The notes under the pieces were generated by a model. The model was not told where the DNA came from, searched no databases, and saw nothing but the letters and a program-made list of their open reading frames with translations. Below, in pieces: positions 33,405-42,531 of a stretch of DNA of 64,000 bases. The DNA comes from Syntrophobacterales bacterium (GTDB lineage Bacteria; Desulfobacterota; Desulfobaccia; Desulfobaccales; 0-14-0-80-60-11). Location of the stretch: contig JAILZL010000001.1 of assembly GCA_023512475.1 (NCBI GenBank), positions 75,516 to 139,515 on the forward strand, in the 5' to 3' direction. The first letter of the stretch is position 1. Each line of letters starts with the position of its first letter. Position numbers and translations under genes: made by a program.

Positions 33405-36062
33405 CTACTTGCGGCCGCCCTTCTTCTTGCCGGGGAAGGCCTTCTTTTCCTCCCGCTTCTGCTTCTGGGCCGCCAGCTCGATGACCTTCTCCCGCTTCAC
33501 CTCCACCCGCTTCACTTCCTTGCGCCAGGAAAAGACGATGGGGCTGGCCACAAAGACGGAGGAATACGTCCCCACTATCACCCCCAGGATCATGGCCAAC
33601 GCGAAGTCCTCCAGCACCACCCCCCCGAAGAAATACAGGGCCACTACCACCAGAAACACGGTGAGGGTGGTGACGATGGTGCGGGAGAGGACCTCATTGA
33701 CGCTCTGGTTGATGATCTCCCCCAGGGTGCCCCGGCGGCGGGCCAGGTTCTCCCGGATGCGGTCAAAGACCACCACCGTGTCGGTGAGGGAGTAGCCGGC
33801 GATGGTGAGGAGGGCGGTGACCACCAGCAGGGTGATCTCCTTCCCCAGGAAATAAAACACCCCCAGCACTGCCAGGACGTCGTGGAAGGTGGCCACCGCC
33901 GCGGCCACCCCGAAGACGAACTCAAAACGCCAGGCGATGTAGGCAATGATGCCGACCAGGGAAATGGCGATGGCGATGATGGCCTTGCGGCGCAGGTCCT
34001 TGCTGATGGACGCGCCGATCTCGGAGGTGCCCGCCACCGTGAACTGGCCGTCGGGCAGGGCCTTGTTCAGGGTGGCGGCCAGCTTGTCCGCCATTTGGCC
34101 CACGCTCTCCTCGGAGCGCTTCAGCTTCAGCATCAGACCCTTGCCGCCCTCCAGGGGCTGGATCTCGGCGTGGCCCCAGCCCTCCTTGTCCAGCACCTGG
34201 CGGATCTCCCCGATACTGTAAGCCTTGGCCGCCTCGAACTGCACCATGGCACCGCCGGCGAATTCCACCCCCAGATTGCCCACCCCCCGGCCGTACTGCA
34301 CGAAGGCCAGGAGGCCCAGCAGGGCCAGGACGCCGGAGAGGATGTAGGCATAGCGCCGCCAGGCGATGAAATCCAGGTCCGGTTTCTCAAACATCTGCCG
34401 GAAGCGCAGGGCGCTGAGCCAGCGCTTCAGGAGGCAATACTCATACACCGCCCGGGTGCCGTAGAGGGCGGTGAAGAGATTGAGGGTGACACCCAATGAC
34501 AGGGTGACGGCAAAGCCCTTGATGGGCCCGGTGCCGAAGAGAAAGAGCACCAGGGCGGTGATCAGGGTGGTGACGTGGGAGTCGATGATGGTCCAGAAGG
34601 CCTTGTCGTAGCCCCCGTCAATGCCCGATTTCAGGGGCTTGCCGGCGGCGAACTCCTCCCGCATGCGCTCATAGATGAGGACGTTGGAGTCCACCGCCAT
34701 GCCCACCGACAGGATGATGCCGGCAATCCCCGGCAGGGTAAGGGTGGCGTTCAGCAGCGACAGGCAGCCCAGGAGCATGATGACGTTGAGGATGAGGGCG
34801 TAGTCCGCCACCACCCCGGAAAAGCCGTAGTAAAAGATCATGAAGGCCACCACCAGGACCGTGCCGATGAGGCCGGAAATAAGCCCCTTGCGGATGGAAT
34901 CCGCCCCCAAAGTGGGCCCCACGGTGATGTTCTGCACGATCTTGACGCTGGCGGGCAAGGCGCCGGCCCGGAGCACAATGGCCAGATCGTGGGCCTCCTC
35001 CGCGGTGTAGGAGCCGGTGATCTGGGCCTTGCCGCCGGCGATGCGCTCCTGGATCACCGGCGCGGAGCGCACCACGTCGTCCAGGATGATGGCCAGGCGT
35101 TTCTTGACGTTTTCCCCGGTGATGCGGGCGAACTGCTCGGCACCCCGGCGGTTGAAATCCACCGACACATAAGGCTCGTTATAATCGCCGATGCGCACCG
35201 CGGCGTTTTTCACCGCATCCCCGGTCAACAGGACCTTTTTCTTCAGGAGGATCGGCACGGTGAGCACCCGGTGGGTCTCCCGGTCCAGGCGCTTTTCAAA
35301 ATAGATCTCGGTTTCCGGGGGCAGCTTGTCCGCCAGGGCCCGGTTCAGCTCCTCCCGGGTGTAGCCGGGCTTGAGGCGGCCGTCCCTCAGGGCCTTCTCG
35401 ATGAGCTCCTCCAGATTGAGGGCGACGGTGTCCTCCACCAGCTTGAATTCCAGCTGGGCCGTCTGGCCGATGAGATCCATGGCCCGCTGCGGGTCCTGGA
35501 TGCCCGGGAGCTGTACTACAATCTGGTCGGTGCCCTGGCGCACGATGACCGGCTCTGCCACCCCGAACTGGTCGATGCGGTTGCGCAGCACCTCCAGGCT
35601 CTGGGCCAGGGTGCGCTCGCTCAGCTGGCTCACTTCCCCGGGCTTCAGCTTCAGGGTGTAGCGCAGAGCCCCATCCTGCCGCTCGGGGGGCTCCGCCTCC
35701 ACCTGCGGAAATTCCTCCTTCAGCAGTCGCCCGAAGGCCGCCTGCTCCTCCCGGTTGAGCAGGGTCACCGGGAGGGTCTGCTTGGCGGCTTCCCCCACCC
35801 GCAGGGCCAGATTGCGCCGCTCCGCCAGGTCTGTGAGGTCCGTGGCCAGCCGGTTGAGGGCGTTGTTCACCGCCTGCTCCAGGTCCACTTCCAGGACCAG
35901 GTGCATGCCGCCCTTCAGATCCAGCCCCAGATTGAGCCCCCGGCTGATGTGCCGGGTGAACCACTGCGGCAGAGGAAGGGGAAAGGACGGGAGGATGAGA
36001 AGGATGGAGACCGCAGTGAGGAAAAACAAAAAAAGAAATTTCAGGCGGACGGTGCGCAGCAT
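33405..36062 (-). CDS. secDF: Fused protein-export membrane protein SecDF
   Basis: An 885-residue protein joining SecD and SecF in one chain. It uses the proton motive force to assist Sec-dependent translocation. The first helix is followed by the D1 motif GLDLKGGMHLVLEVD. The large periplasmic P1 domain spans about 60-390, and the D4-type motif LPGIAGIILSVGMAVDSNVLIYERMREE marks the SecD core. The SecF half starts near residue 600 (LGVEFAGGAMVQFE) with a second GYSLTDTVVVFDRIREN. Twelve membrane helices are expected. ATG 36062 follows CAGGAGAAG. The basic tail KKAFPGKKKGGRK is cytoplasmic. No yajC is seen. Fusion is common in Firmicutes and scattered elsewhere. Confidence 0.95.
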   Translation of the reverse strand: MLRTVRLKFLFLFFLTAVSILLILPSFPLPLPQWFTRHISRGLNLGLDLKGGMHLVLEVDLEQAVNNALNRLATDLTDLAERRNLALRVGEAAKQTLPVTLLNREEQAAFGRLLKEEFPQVEAEPPERQDGALRYTLKLKPGEVSQLSERTLAQSLEVLRNRIDQFGVAEPVIVRQGTDQIVVQLPGIQDPQRAMDLIGQTAQLEFKLVEDTVALNLEELIEKALRDGRLKPGYTREELNRALADKLPPETEIYFEKRLDRETHRVLTVPILLKKKVLLTGDAVKNAAVRIGDYNEPYVSVDFNRRGAEQFARITGENVKKRLAIILDDVVRSAPVIQERIAGGKAQITGSYTAEEAHDLAIVLRAGALPASVKIVQNITVGPTLGADSIRKGLISGLIGTVLVVAFMIFYYGFSGVVADYALILNVIMLLGCLSLLNATLTLPGIAGIILSVGMAVDSNVLIYERMREEFAAGKPLKSGIDGGYDKAFWTIIDSHVTTLITALVLFLFGTGPIKGFAVTLSLGVTLNLFTALYGTRAVYEYCLLKRWLSALRFRQMFEKPDLDFIAWRRYAYILSGVLALLGLLAFVQYGRGVGNLGVEFAGGAMVQFEAAKAYSIGEIRQVLDKEGWGHAEIQPLEGGKGLMLKLKRSEESVGQMADKLAATLNKALPDGQFTVAGTSEIGASISKDLRRKAIIAIAISLVGIIAYIAWRFEFVFGVAAAVATFHDVLAVLGVFYFLGKEITLLVVTALLTIAGYSLTDTVVVFDRIRENLARRRGTLGEIINQSVNEVLSRTIVTTLTVFLVVVALYFFGGVVLEDFALAMILGVIVGTYSSVFVASPIVFSWRKEVKRVEVKREKVIELAAQKQKREEKKAFPGKKKGGRK

Positions 36063-36751
36063 CAAGGCTTCTCCTGCGGGCCGGAGGATGCCACCGCCGG
36101 CCCGGAGTCCGGGACCTCCCCCGGAGGGAGATCGTCAAGTAACCTTATAAAAGATGGGGGGGAGTGTCAAGGTGCGGCGGCCCGGACGCCCTGACTGGCC
36201 TTTGCCCCGGCGCTGCTGTACAATTAAGGCCGCGTGAGCGCGGACGGGAGATCTCCGGCAGGCACCTCCCGCCTCCTGGCCTGAACCGGATCGGGGGAAG
36301 GAGCGGCAGAGGGACGGCCCGGTCTCCGGCTTCCCTTGCCGGTCCGGGGGCCAGGACTTTCCGCGCCGGAAAAGGCCTTCCCCCAGGAGAGACCTGGTGG
36401 TCCCGGCCTGGGGGGCGCCGGAGAGCAAAGGCGGAAACGCCGGGAGTATGTCCCTGGACTGCGCTGCCCGGGGCTTTCCTTACCTCTCGGAGGGGGGCAC
36501 AGGGCGGGAGGGAATCTGCGGGGGCAGGCGGCCGCGGTTTCTCTCCTGCCGCCGGGCTGAGGGGCCGGGGAAATCGGCCGGCACCCTGGTGGACCGCTCG
36601 GAGGGAGTGCCCCGGTCGGGCGATTTTTCGGGACCCGGGAGGAGAGCCTCCTTCCGGCCGGCAGGGGAGCCGGGAGTGGCGGGGCGGCTGCGAGGCTCCG
36701 CCTCCACTCCGGCGCACCTGCTTCATCCAGCACGTACAAGGGAGCGGACAC
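36063..36751. other. Long non-coding-looking stretch upstream of secDF
   Basis: 689 bases between the divergent secDF and the 65-residue ORF. Open frames exist on both strands, but all look like GC-rich shadows: P, R, G and A rich, without known motifs or start signals. A TACAAT box lies at about 36218 on the plus strand without a good -35. An AT-rich patch near 36140-36155 may serve the secDF promoter. No RNA gene recognised. Confidence 0.45.
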
Positions 36752-36949
36752 ATGCGGGAACAGGCAGCCAGATTGGCCCAGGCCACCCGGGAGCTGGTGG
36801 CCTACATCGAAAACAACCAGGTGTACGACAAACTGGCGGACTGCGGCTGCGGGCTCTATGATTCCTACCGGACCGATGCCTTTGAAGCCGTGCTCGCCGC
36901 GGCCAAGGCGGCCCTGAAGGAGATGGAAGCGGTGCTGCCCGGCGCCTGA
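36752..36949 (+). CDS. Small hypothetical protein (65 aa)
   Basis: Unassigned 65-residue helical protein: MREQAARLAQATRELVAYI, then a Cys motif ADCGCGLYDSYRTDAFE and a terminal helix AAAKAALKEMEAVLPGA. ACAAGGGAGCGG stands eight bases before the ATG, which supports translation. The CGC motif could bind metal. Isolated between two non-coding stretches. Confidence 0.6.
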   Translation: MREQAARLAQATRELVAYIENNQVYDKLADCGCGLYDSYRTDAFEAVLAAAKAALKEMEAVLPGA

Positions 36950-37506
36950 GCCCGCCGCCGCGCCAGCCCCACTCCCGCAGGGGGTCCCGGGGGTCAGGAG
37001 GTCCGCAGGGCAAAGACGGGCCCTGGGAGGTCAGCGGGACCGGTCAGCCGGTGCTCATCCTGCCGCGGCGTGACCTTCCTTCCGGAAGGCGGTGTCCCCG
37101 AAGGTCAGCTGGGGCAGGGAAGGCAACCATCGGCTCCAGGGCCGGGGTCAACTACCGGCCGGCCCGGCGGCGTCGGCCCGGAATCCCCCGGGCTGCCGGC
37201 GGCGCCCTGGGGCGCCCGGGCTGCCTTAGCCCTTCACTCATCATGCCCCGCCTGCCCACTCATCATGCCCCGCCTGCCCACTCATCGTGCCCTGCCTGCC
37301 CACTCATCGTGCCCTGCCTCATCCCCCCGCCCGTCGTGCCCTGCCCCGACCTCCCCTGCCAACCCCGGGGTCAGGGTGCGCCGCTTGGCCCCGGTTCAAC
37401 CGGATCGCCTCCGGCGTGGAAAGGCGTTGACCGTTCCGCCCGGTGGTGGCCACGCTGGCCGCCTGAGCGGAACCGGATTGCCTCACCCGTTAAAAAGCGT
37501 CCACCC
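36950..37506. other. Gene-poor stretch with minisatellite
   Basis: 557 bases with no credible gene on either strand. The middle holds the 22-bp tandem repeat listed separately. The right end adjoins the broken DUF89 gene, so the region may be a remnant of rearranged DNA. Confidence 0.5.
37236..37323. repeat. 22-bp tandem repeat (four copies, degenerating)
   Basis: The unit ACTCATCATGCCCCGCCTGC plus CC is repeated head to tail at 37236, 37258, 37280 and 37302. Copies 1 and 2 are identical. Copies 3 and 4 share ATCGTGCCCTG in place of ATCATGCCCCG, and the fourth decays at its end. A weaker fifth echo follows to about 37348. Spacerless units rule out CRISPR. Confidence 0.85.
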
Positions 37507-37854
37507 CTAATCCAGGGCGTTGCCCAATGCCGCCAGGGTGAGGAGGGCGGCCGGCTCCGTCGGCAAAGGGGGGGGCAGCACCTGCCGGGCCAGCCGGGCC
37601 AGCAGCGCCGTCTCCGCCTGCTTGCGGGGCAGGAACGGATCGGGATTGCCGGTCAGCTCCCGGATGACCCGGTGACAGCGGTTGGCGATCAGGGCCGGGA
37701 TGGCTCCGGGGCCCACCTCCGCCGCCACCACGGCCCAGGCGGCTTCCCGGGCCTTCCGGCGCCGCTCCGGATCGGGGGTGGCCAAAGACGCCGTGAGCTC
37801 CACCAGCCGTTTGAGGCAGGGGAGGCAGTCAGACTGGAAGTGCATGGCTCTCAT
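37507..37854 (-). pseudogene. Truncated DUF89 (ARMT1-like) protein, N-terminal part only
   Basis: The 115 codons match the helical N-terminal domain of bacterial/archaeal DUF89 metal-dependent phosphatases: MHFQSDCLPCLKRLVELT with the CxxC-like pair, then HRVIRELTGNPDPFLPRKQAE and AALGNALD. In full proteins the last motif (GNxID) leads into the catalytic domain with its Asp/Asn metal site, giving about 280 residues. Here a TAG follows immediately, and translating past it shows another stop and no family sequence. The catalytic half is therefore missing. It abuts the repeat-bearing stretch. A short functional protein cannot be excluded. Confidence 0.7.
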
Positions 37855-37927
37855 GGTTTGCAGATCCCTGACGGCTGCCTCTGGGGGAGGGGAGCAGGGA
37901 GGTGGTGGAAGGGCGCCGCCTTCAGCC

Positions 37928-38824
37928 CTACGGCCCCCCCACCTTGATGCGGCTGGCCAGACAGGCCCGGCAGGTGCCGGAGCGGAAGCGGGCGGCGTCG
38001 GACAGGGACAGCACCCCCACCACCACCTCCGGCCGCTCCTTATAGACGAAGAGGCGATGGATGTCCGCGAAAATCATCTGCCGCAGGGCGGCCTCCAGGG
38101 CTTCCTCCTGTTCCACGGCCACCACCGGCTGTTGCATGATCTCCCGGACCGGGGTGTCGGGGGGCATCTCATGGAGATAGGCCAAAATCAGGTCGGTTTT
38201 GGACACCACCCCCACCGGCCGGCCCTGGGAGGTCCGGATGAGGACGGCGGCCAGCCGCTGGGCCGCCAGGCCCTCCATCACCTCGTACAGGCTGGCAGAC
38301 TCCGGAAAGGCGGCCACCCCCGGGGTCATCACCTCCCGGACCCGCACCTGGTTGGCCAGGTCCAGCCCCCTCTCCCCCTTTTTCAGCAGGGTGCGCCGGC
38401 AGCGGTGGCAGAAGCGGTACAACACCCCCACGATATCCGGGTAGGCGAGCACCCCCACCGCCACCCCCGGAGGCTCCTCTTCCACATACAGGCGGTGCAC
38501 CCGGAGGCTGCGCATCACCTCCAGGGCGGCGTCCAGGGAGTCCTCCGGCCGGCAGAACAAAGGCGGCCCCACCATGACGGCCTCCAGGGGGGTGTCCAGG
38601 GGCAGCCCGGCGTAATAGGCCCCCATCAGGTCGGTTTTGGACACCACTCCCAGGGCCCGGCGGTCCGGGGCCTCCACCAGGAGGGCGTTCACCTTGAACT
38701 TGACCGTGCTCCGGATGGCCTGCGCCACCGTGGCCGTCTGCAACAGATGCACCACCTGCCGGCGCATGGCCTCCCGCACCGTCACCCCGGTGAGCACCCC
38801 TTTCTGATCCACCCTCAGGAGCAT
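37928..38824 (-). CDS. Four-CBS-domain protein with two CxxC motifs
   Basis: A 298-residue protein made of two CBS pairs (Bateman modules), with repeats TVREAMRRQVVHLLQTATV, LEAVMVGPPLFCRPEDS, VREVMTPGVAAFPESAS and VREIMQQPVVAVEQEEA. Each ends in a GVVSKTDL- or GVLSLSD-like strand. CBS pairs bind adenine nucleotides and regulate partner proteins. Between the modules lies YRFCHRCRRTLLKKGE and at the C-terminus GTCRACLASRIK, two CxxC pairs that could form a metal site. No catalytic domain is attached. A smaller CBS protein is encoded 87 bases upstream on the same strand. Confidence 0.87.
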   Translation of the reverse strand: MLLRVDQKGVLTGVTVREAMRRQVVHLLQTATVAQAIRSTVKFKVNALLVEAPDRRALGVVSKTDLMGAYYAGLPLDTPLEAVMVGPPLFCRPEDSLDAALEVMRSLRVHRLYVEEEPPGVAVGVLAYPDIVGVLYRFCHRCRRTLLKKGERGLDLANQVRVREVMTPGVAAFPESASLYEVMEGLAAQRLAAVLIRTSQGRPVGVVSKTDLILAYLHEMPPDTPVREIMQQPVVAVEQEEALEAALRQMIFADIHRLFVYKERPEVVVGVLSLSDAARFRSGTCRACLASRIKVGGP

Positions 38825-38911
38825 GACCCGGGCCCTCCGGCCTCCAGCAGGCCCGTGCGGGAATTCACCGCCATCTCCGAAATCGCCTTAATCAGCTTAA
38901 TCCCACTTTCC

Positions 38912-39421
38912 TCAGGCCGGATCCACACACTCCCAGTCGCACTCCGGGAGGCTGACGGTCAGCCGGTCCAGGAGATATTCAAACACCCGGGACAGATAGA
39001 CGATGCCCAGGATGCGGCCCTGTTCCACCACCGGGAGACGCCGCACGTGCTTTTTCAGCATCAGATCAATGACCCTAAGGAGGTGGGTGTCCGGTTCCAC
39101 CGTGATGAGGTCGGTGGTCATCACATCCCCCACCCGCAAGGCCGCCGCCTGGCGGCAGGTCCGGTCCAGCAACCCCTCCAGGTCCAGGTCCTGCATCTCC
39201 CCCCAGAGGTGGATGTGCTTGGGGCGGATGGCCAGCAGGATGTCATACAACGAGAGCATCCCCACCAGCTTCCCCTGATGGTCCACCACCATCATGCCGA
39301 AGACCCGCCGCCCGGTGGCCTCGCCGGCCTCCACAAAGGCCCGGGCCGCCTGGCCCAAAGTGTGCCCGGGCCTCAGGGTGAAAAAGCGGGTGTCCATCAC
39401 CTGCCGGGCGCTGTCAGCCAT
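38912..39421 (-). CDS. Two-CBS-domain protein
   Basis: A 169-residue protein with one CBS pair: QVMDTRFFTLRPGHTLGQAA...GMLSLYDILLAI and VGDVMTTDLITVEPDTHLLRVI...GIVYLSRVFEYLL. GGAGGAGGT before ATG 39421 fixes the start; two GTG codons just upstream are less likely. Probably binds AMP/ATP or a related nucleotide and acts with the following four-CBS protein. No transporter or enzyme domain is present. Confidence 0.86.
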   Translation of the reverse strand: MADSARQVMDTRFFTLRPGHTLGQAARAFVEAGEATGRRVFGMMVVDHQGKLVGMLSLYDILLAIRPKHIHLWGEMQDLDLEGLLDRTCRQAAALRVGDVMTTDLITVEPDTHLLRVIDLMLKKHVRRLPVVEQGRILGIVYLSRVFEYLLDRLTVSLPECDWECVDPA

Positions 39422-39561
39422 CACCACCTCCTCCAGGAGAAAATGGGGCCCGGTTAATTTGTATCACCTCCCTCTCCCCCGGGGCAATGCCGCGGCCTGG
39501 GCCACCCCGGGAAAATTTTTTCCTCAAGGAATTCCGGCCGATAAATGAACCGAGGAGGATT

Positions 39562-40608
39562 ATGCGTATGGTTCTGACGCCTGAGAAGGGCAGGCTGAGA
39601 CCTATCCGGGGTGTAAACCGGCGGTGGGGGCGACTGGTCTCGGATCAGTCCGGGGCGGTCCTCCCCCTGATGGGGGCTTTCCTGGCCGCCTCCCTGGGCG
39701 CCCTGGCCCTGAGCATTGACCTGGGCCGGGCCTATACCGTCAAGGGGGAGCTGCAACGGACCGCGGACGCCGCCGCTTTGGCCGGCGCCCTGCGCCTGCT
39801 CACGCCCCCCCAGGGCCTCAGCGGCCTGCAAGCCATTACCCCCGATTGCAGCCGGGCCCAAAACGTCATCACCACCATCACCCCCCGCAACCGGATTGAC
39901 ACCGGCACGGCCGATGCCCTCACCCTTCATTTCGGCACGTGGGACATGGGCTACGGGACCTTTACCCCCACCGGCTGTGCCAACCCCGGGGCCATCACGG
40001 CGGTGGAGGCCTGGGCCCACAAGAATTTTCTCTGGCATTTCGGCGGGATCCTCACCGGCAACCCCGCCATGACCCTGACCGCCCGGGCGGTGGCCTATAT
40101 CGGCCCGGTGGGGGCCATGCCCACCGGCACCTTCCCCCTGGCCATTGACCAAAGCGCCGTCCCCGCCGCCGGCCGCCAGGTGGTCATCCGCCTGAACCCG
40201 TCCCCCGGGGACAACGGCTGCTGGCACACCTTTGACGACCAATCGCCGGGCTCCCGGGATCTTCGGGGCCTGGTGAACGGCAGCATCCCGGCCCCGCCCT
40301 TAAAGGTGGGGGATTGTATCCGGGTCAAGGAGGGGGTGAGCACCTGCGTCCTCAAAGAGCTGGGGAATCAGCTGGCGGCCCGGGGCGGCACCTGGGAGGT
40401 GGTCTGTCCGGTCATCCCGGACGGTTCCCACACCGGCTGGAAAAAGGTCCTGGGCTTTGCCCCCATCCGCCTCACCCTGGTGGACAGTCACGGTGGCGGC
40501 AAACGGGTGGAAGGGATAACTCTGATTCACTACGCCACCCCCTTAGGGGAGCCGGGGGGGCCGGTGAACTATGGCCTCTGGGCCGCCTCCCCCCGCCTGG
40601 TGCGCTGA
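39562..40608 (+). CDS. TadG-like secreted/pseudopilus protein, paralogue 2
   Basis: A 348-residue paralogue of the protein at 6568-7605. It has the same Tad N-terminus (AVLPLMGAFLAASLGALALSIDLG, then GELQRTADAAALAGALRLL) and the same C-terminal region (PSPGDNGCWHTFDD, PPLKVGDCIRVKEGV, PDGSHTGWKKVLGF, RLTLVD). It differs by an added Cys set: CIRVKEGVSTCVL and VVCPVIP, where paralogue 1 has Phe, Ala and Met. This suggests an extra disulfide. GAGGAGG precedes ATG 39562. No TadE or secretion genes are adjacent here. Confidence 0.8.
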   Translation: MRMVLTPEKGRLRPIRGVNRRWGRLVSDQSGAVLPLMGAFLAASLGALALSIDLGRAYTVKGELQRTADAAALAGALRLLTPPQGLSGLQAITPDCSRAQNVITTITPRNRIDTGTADALTLHFGTWDMGYGTFTPTGCANPGAITAVEAWAHKNFLWHFGGILTGNPAMTLTARAVAYIGPVGAMPTGTFPLAIDQSAVPAAGRQVVIRLNPSPGDNGCWHTFDDQSPGSRDLRGLVNGSIPAPPLKVGDCIRVKEGVSTCVLKELGNQLAARGGTWEVVCPVIPDGSHTGWKKVLGFAPIRLTLVDSHGGGKRVEGITLIHYATPLGEPGGPVNYGLWAASPRLVR

Positions 40609-40809
40609 CCCTCACCCCTTGAGCGCCGCCGGCACGAATCGGCGCACACCCGAGGCGACCGGCGGCGCTTTCCGGGCCGATACCAGGAAGGGCCCCTTCC
40701 CCTCGCCCTCCCGCGCCCCTGCTTCCGGGCGCCAATTGACTTCTCGCCCCAGGAGGGATAGCATACACAGACACCGGCATGACCGGCGCATCCCTGCACC
40801 GAGGTGCTC

Positions 40810-42249
40810 ATGGACCGCTACGAAGACAGCGCCTGGACGGCCAGAATGGCTGTGGGCCTGGATTTCAACTACGCCATGGCCGATTTTGTCGAGCAGCACG
40901 GCCTCACCTGGGAAGAACTCGCCGCCCTGGAGCCCCGCATGGCCCAGGTGCGCCAGCGCCTGGAGGAGGGCCGGGCCCAGGGCCGTCTGGCCTTTATGGA
41001 CCTCCCCTACGACCAGACCCTGATCCGGGAGATCCAGGCGGTGGCCAAACCCCTGCTGGAATTCCTGTGGGAATTCGTCGTCCTGGGGATCGGGGGCTCC
41101 GCTTTGGGGGCCCGGGCCCTGCATCAGGCCCTCTGCCACCCCCAGCACAACCGGCTGCCCCTGGGCCGTCGCCAGCACAAGCCCTCCCTGTGGGTGCTGG
41201 ACAACATCGACCCGGACTGGCTCTACGGCATCCTGGACGGCCTGGACCTGAGGCGCACCGGCATCAATGTCATCAGCAAATCCGGCAGCACCGCTGAAAC
41301 CCTGGCCCAGTTCCTCTTTATCCATCGCATGCTGAAAAACCGGGTGGGGGAGGATAAGCTACGGGAACGCCTCATCATCACCACCGACCTGGAAAAAGGG
41401 CCTCTCCGCCGGCTGGCGCTGAAGGGCGGCTTCCGCTCCCTGCCGGTGCCTCCCCAGGTGGGGGGGCGCTTTTCCGTGCTCTCCGCCGTGGGGCTCCTCC
41501 CGGCCCACATGGTGGGCATCAACATCCGGGAGCTCCTGGCCGGGGCCCGGTTCATGGACCAACGCCTGAAGGAGAGGGACTTCCTCAAAAACCCGGCCCT
41601 CCTCCTGGCGGCCCTCGCCTATCTCTTTGCCAGCGCCAAACAGCGCCCCATGCTGGTGATCATGCCCTACGCCAGCAGTCTGGCGGGTCTGGCGGAGTGG
41701 TTCTGCCAGCTCTGGGCCGAAAGCCTGGGGAAGAAACACGACCTGGCCGGTCAGGTGGTGGAGACAGGGAGCACCCCGGTCCGCGCCCTGGGCGTCACCG
41801 ACCAGCATTCCCAATTGCAGCTCTATATGGAAGGCCCCCACGACAAGCTCATCTGTTTCCTCAAGGTGGAGAAATTCCAGCACGATGTGCCCCTGCCGCC
41901 TTTGGAGATGGACCTGGAGGAGCTGGAATACCTGGAAGGCCGCACTTTAAATGAGCTGTTGGCGGCGGAGTTTGAGGCCACCGCCTTCAACCTCATGAAG
42001 GCCGGGCGTCCCAGCCTCACCCTCACCCTGCCGGAGATCAATGCCTTCACCATCGGCCAGCTCATCTACCTTTTGGAGGTGGCCACCGTCGCCGCGGGCG
42101 AGCTCTTCGGCGTCAACCCCCTGGACCAGCCGGGGGTGGAGGGGGGCAAACTCACCACCTTCGGCCTCATGGGCCGGCCGGGGTTCGAAAACTACCGGGA
42201 GGAGATCCGTCATTACAAACCGAAGCTGGTGAAATACACCGCCAACTGA
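40810..42249 (+). CDS. pgi: Glucose-6-phosphate isomerase
   Basis: A 479-residue SIS-domain isomerase interconverting glucose-6-P and fructose-6-P. Recognised segments are VVLGIGGSALGARAL, NVISKSGSTAETLAQF, GGRFSVLSAVGLLPA (SIS phosphate site), GSTPVRALGVTDQHSQLQLYMEGP with catalytic His, and the C-terminal VNPLDQPGVEGGK with the catalytic Lys. The protein follows the shorter bacterial/archaeal layout rather than the 550-residue E. coli type. GAGGTG lies three bases before ATG 40810; GTG 40804 is an alternative. Confidence 0.95.
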   Translation: MDRYEDSAWTARMAVGLDFNYAMADFVEQHGLTWEELAALEPRMAQVRQRLEEGRAQGRLAFMDLPYDQTLIREIQAVAKPLLEFLWEFVVLGIGGSALGARALHQALCHPQHNRLPLGRRQHKPSLWVLDNIDPDWLYGILDGLDLRRTGINVISKSGSTAETLAQFLFIHRMLKNRVGEDKLRERLIITTDLEKGPLRRLALKGGFRSLPVPPQVGGRFSVLSAVGLLPAHMVGINIRELLAGARFMDQRLKERDFLKNPALLLAALAYLFASAKQRPMLVIMPYASSLAGLAEWFCQLWAESLGKKHDLAGQVVETGSTPVRALGVTDQHSQLQLYMEGPHDKLICFLKVEKFQHDVPLPPLEMDLEELEYLEGRTLNELLAAEFEATAFNLMKAGRPSLTLTLPEINAFTIGQLIYLLEVATVAAGELFGVNPLDQPGVEGGKLTTFGLMGRPGFENYREEIRHYKPKLVKYTAN

Positions 42250-42385
42250 GCTTCCGGCGCCGCCCCCCGGAGCGCCCCGCCCGGTGCGGGACGCCGCAAG
42301 CGGGGGGTCAGGCGCCCCAAGACCGCAAAGCCGGCCCCGGCCCGGGGTAGGGCGGCGCCCTGCTCCCTCCGGGGCCCGGCGGCTG

Positions 42386-42416
42386 CCCTTCCCCGGGGGT
42401 CCGGGGCGGGTTTTTT
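42386..42416 (+). terminator. Intrinsic terminator after pgi
   Basis: CCCCGG (42391-42396), loop GGGT, CCGGGG (42401-42406), extended by CCC (42386-42388)/GGG (42408-42410), then six T at 42411-42416. Confidence 0.75.
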
Positions 42417-42531
42417 GTCCTGGTTCCCGTCCCTTGCCTGCAATTTCTCCCGTTCTCATGGTAAAATAAAGTGACACTCTCACCCGGCGTCGCCCGGGGG
42501 AAGATCACCGGACGCGGCTCGGCAGCGTGAC

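Noticed and set aside
36164-36949. 261-codon plus-strand ORF
   Set aside because: Only the last 65 codons have an SD and protein-like composition; the upstream part is GC-rich shadow.
37236-37323. CRISPR array
   Set aside because: Units are directly adjacent without unique spacers and there are no cas genes.
37507-37854. Selenocysteine or read-through restoring DUF89
   Set aside because: The stop is TAG and the following sequence does not match the missing domain and soon hits another stop.
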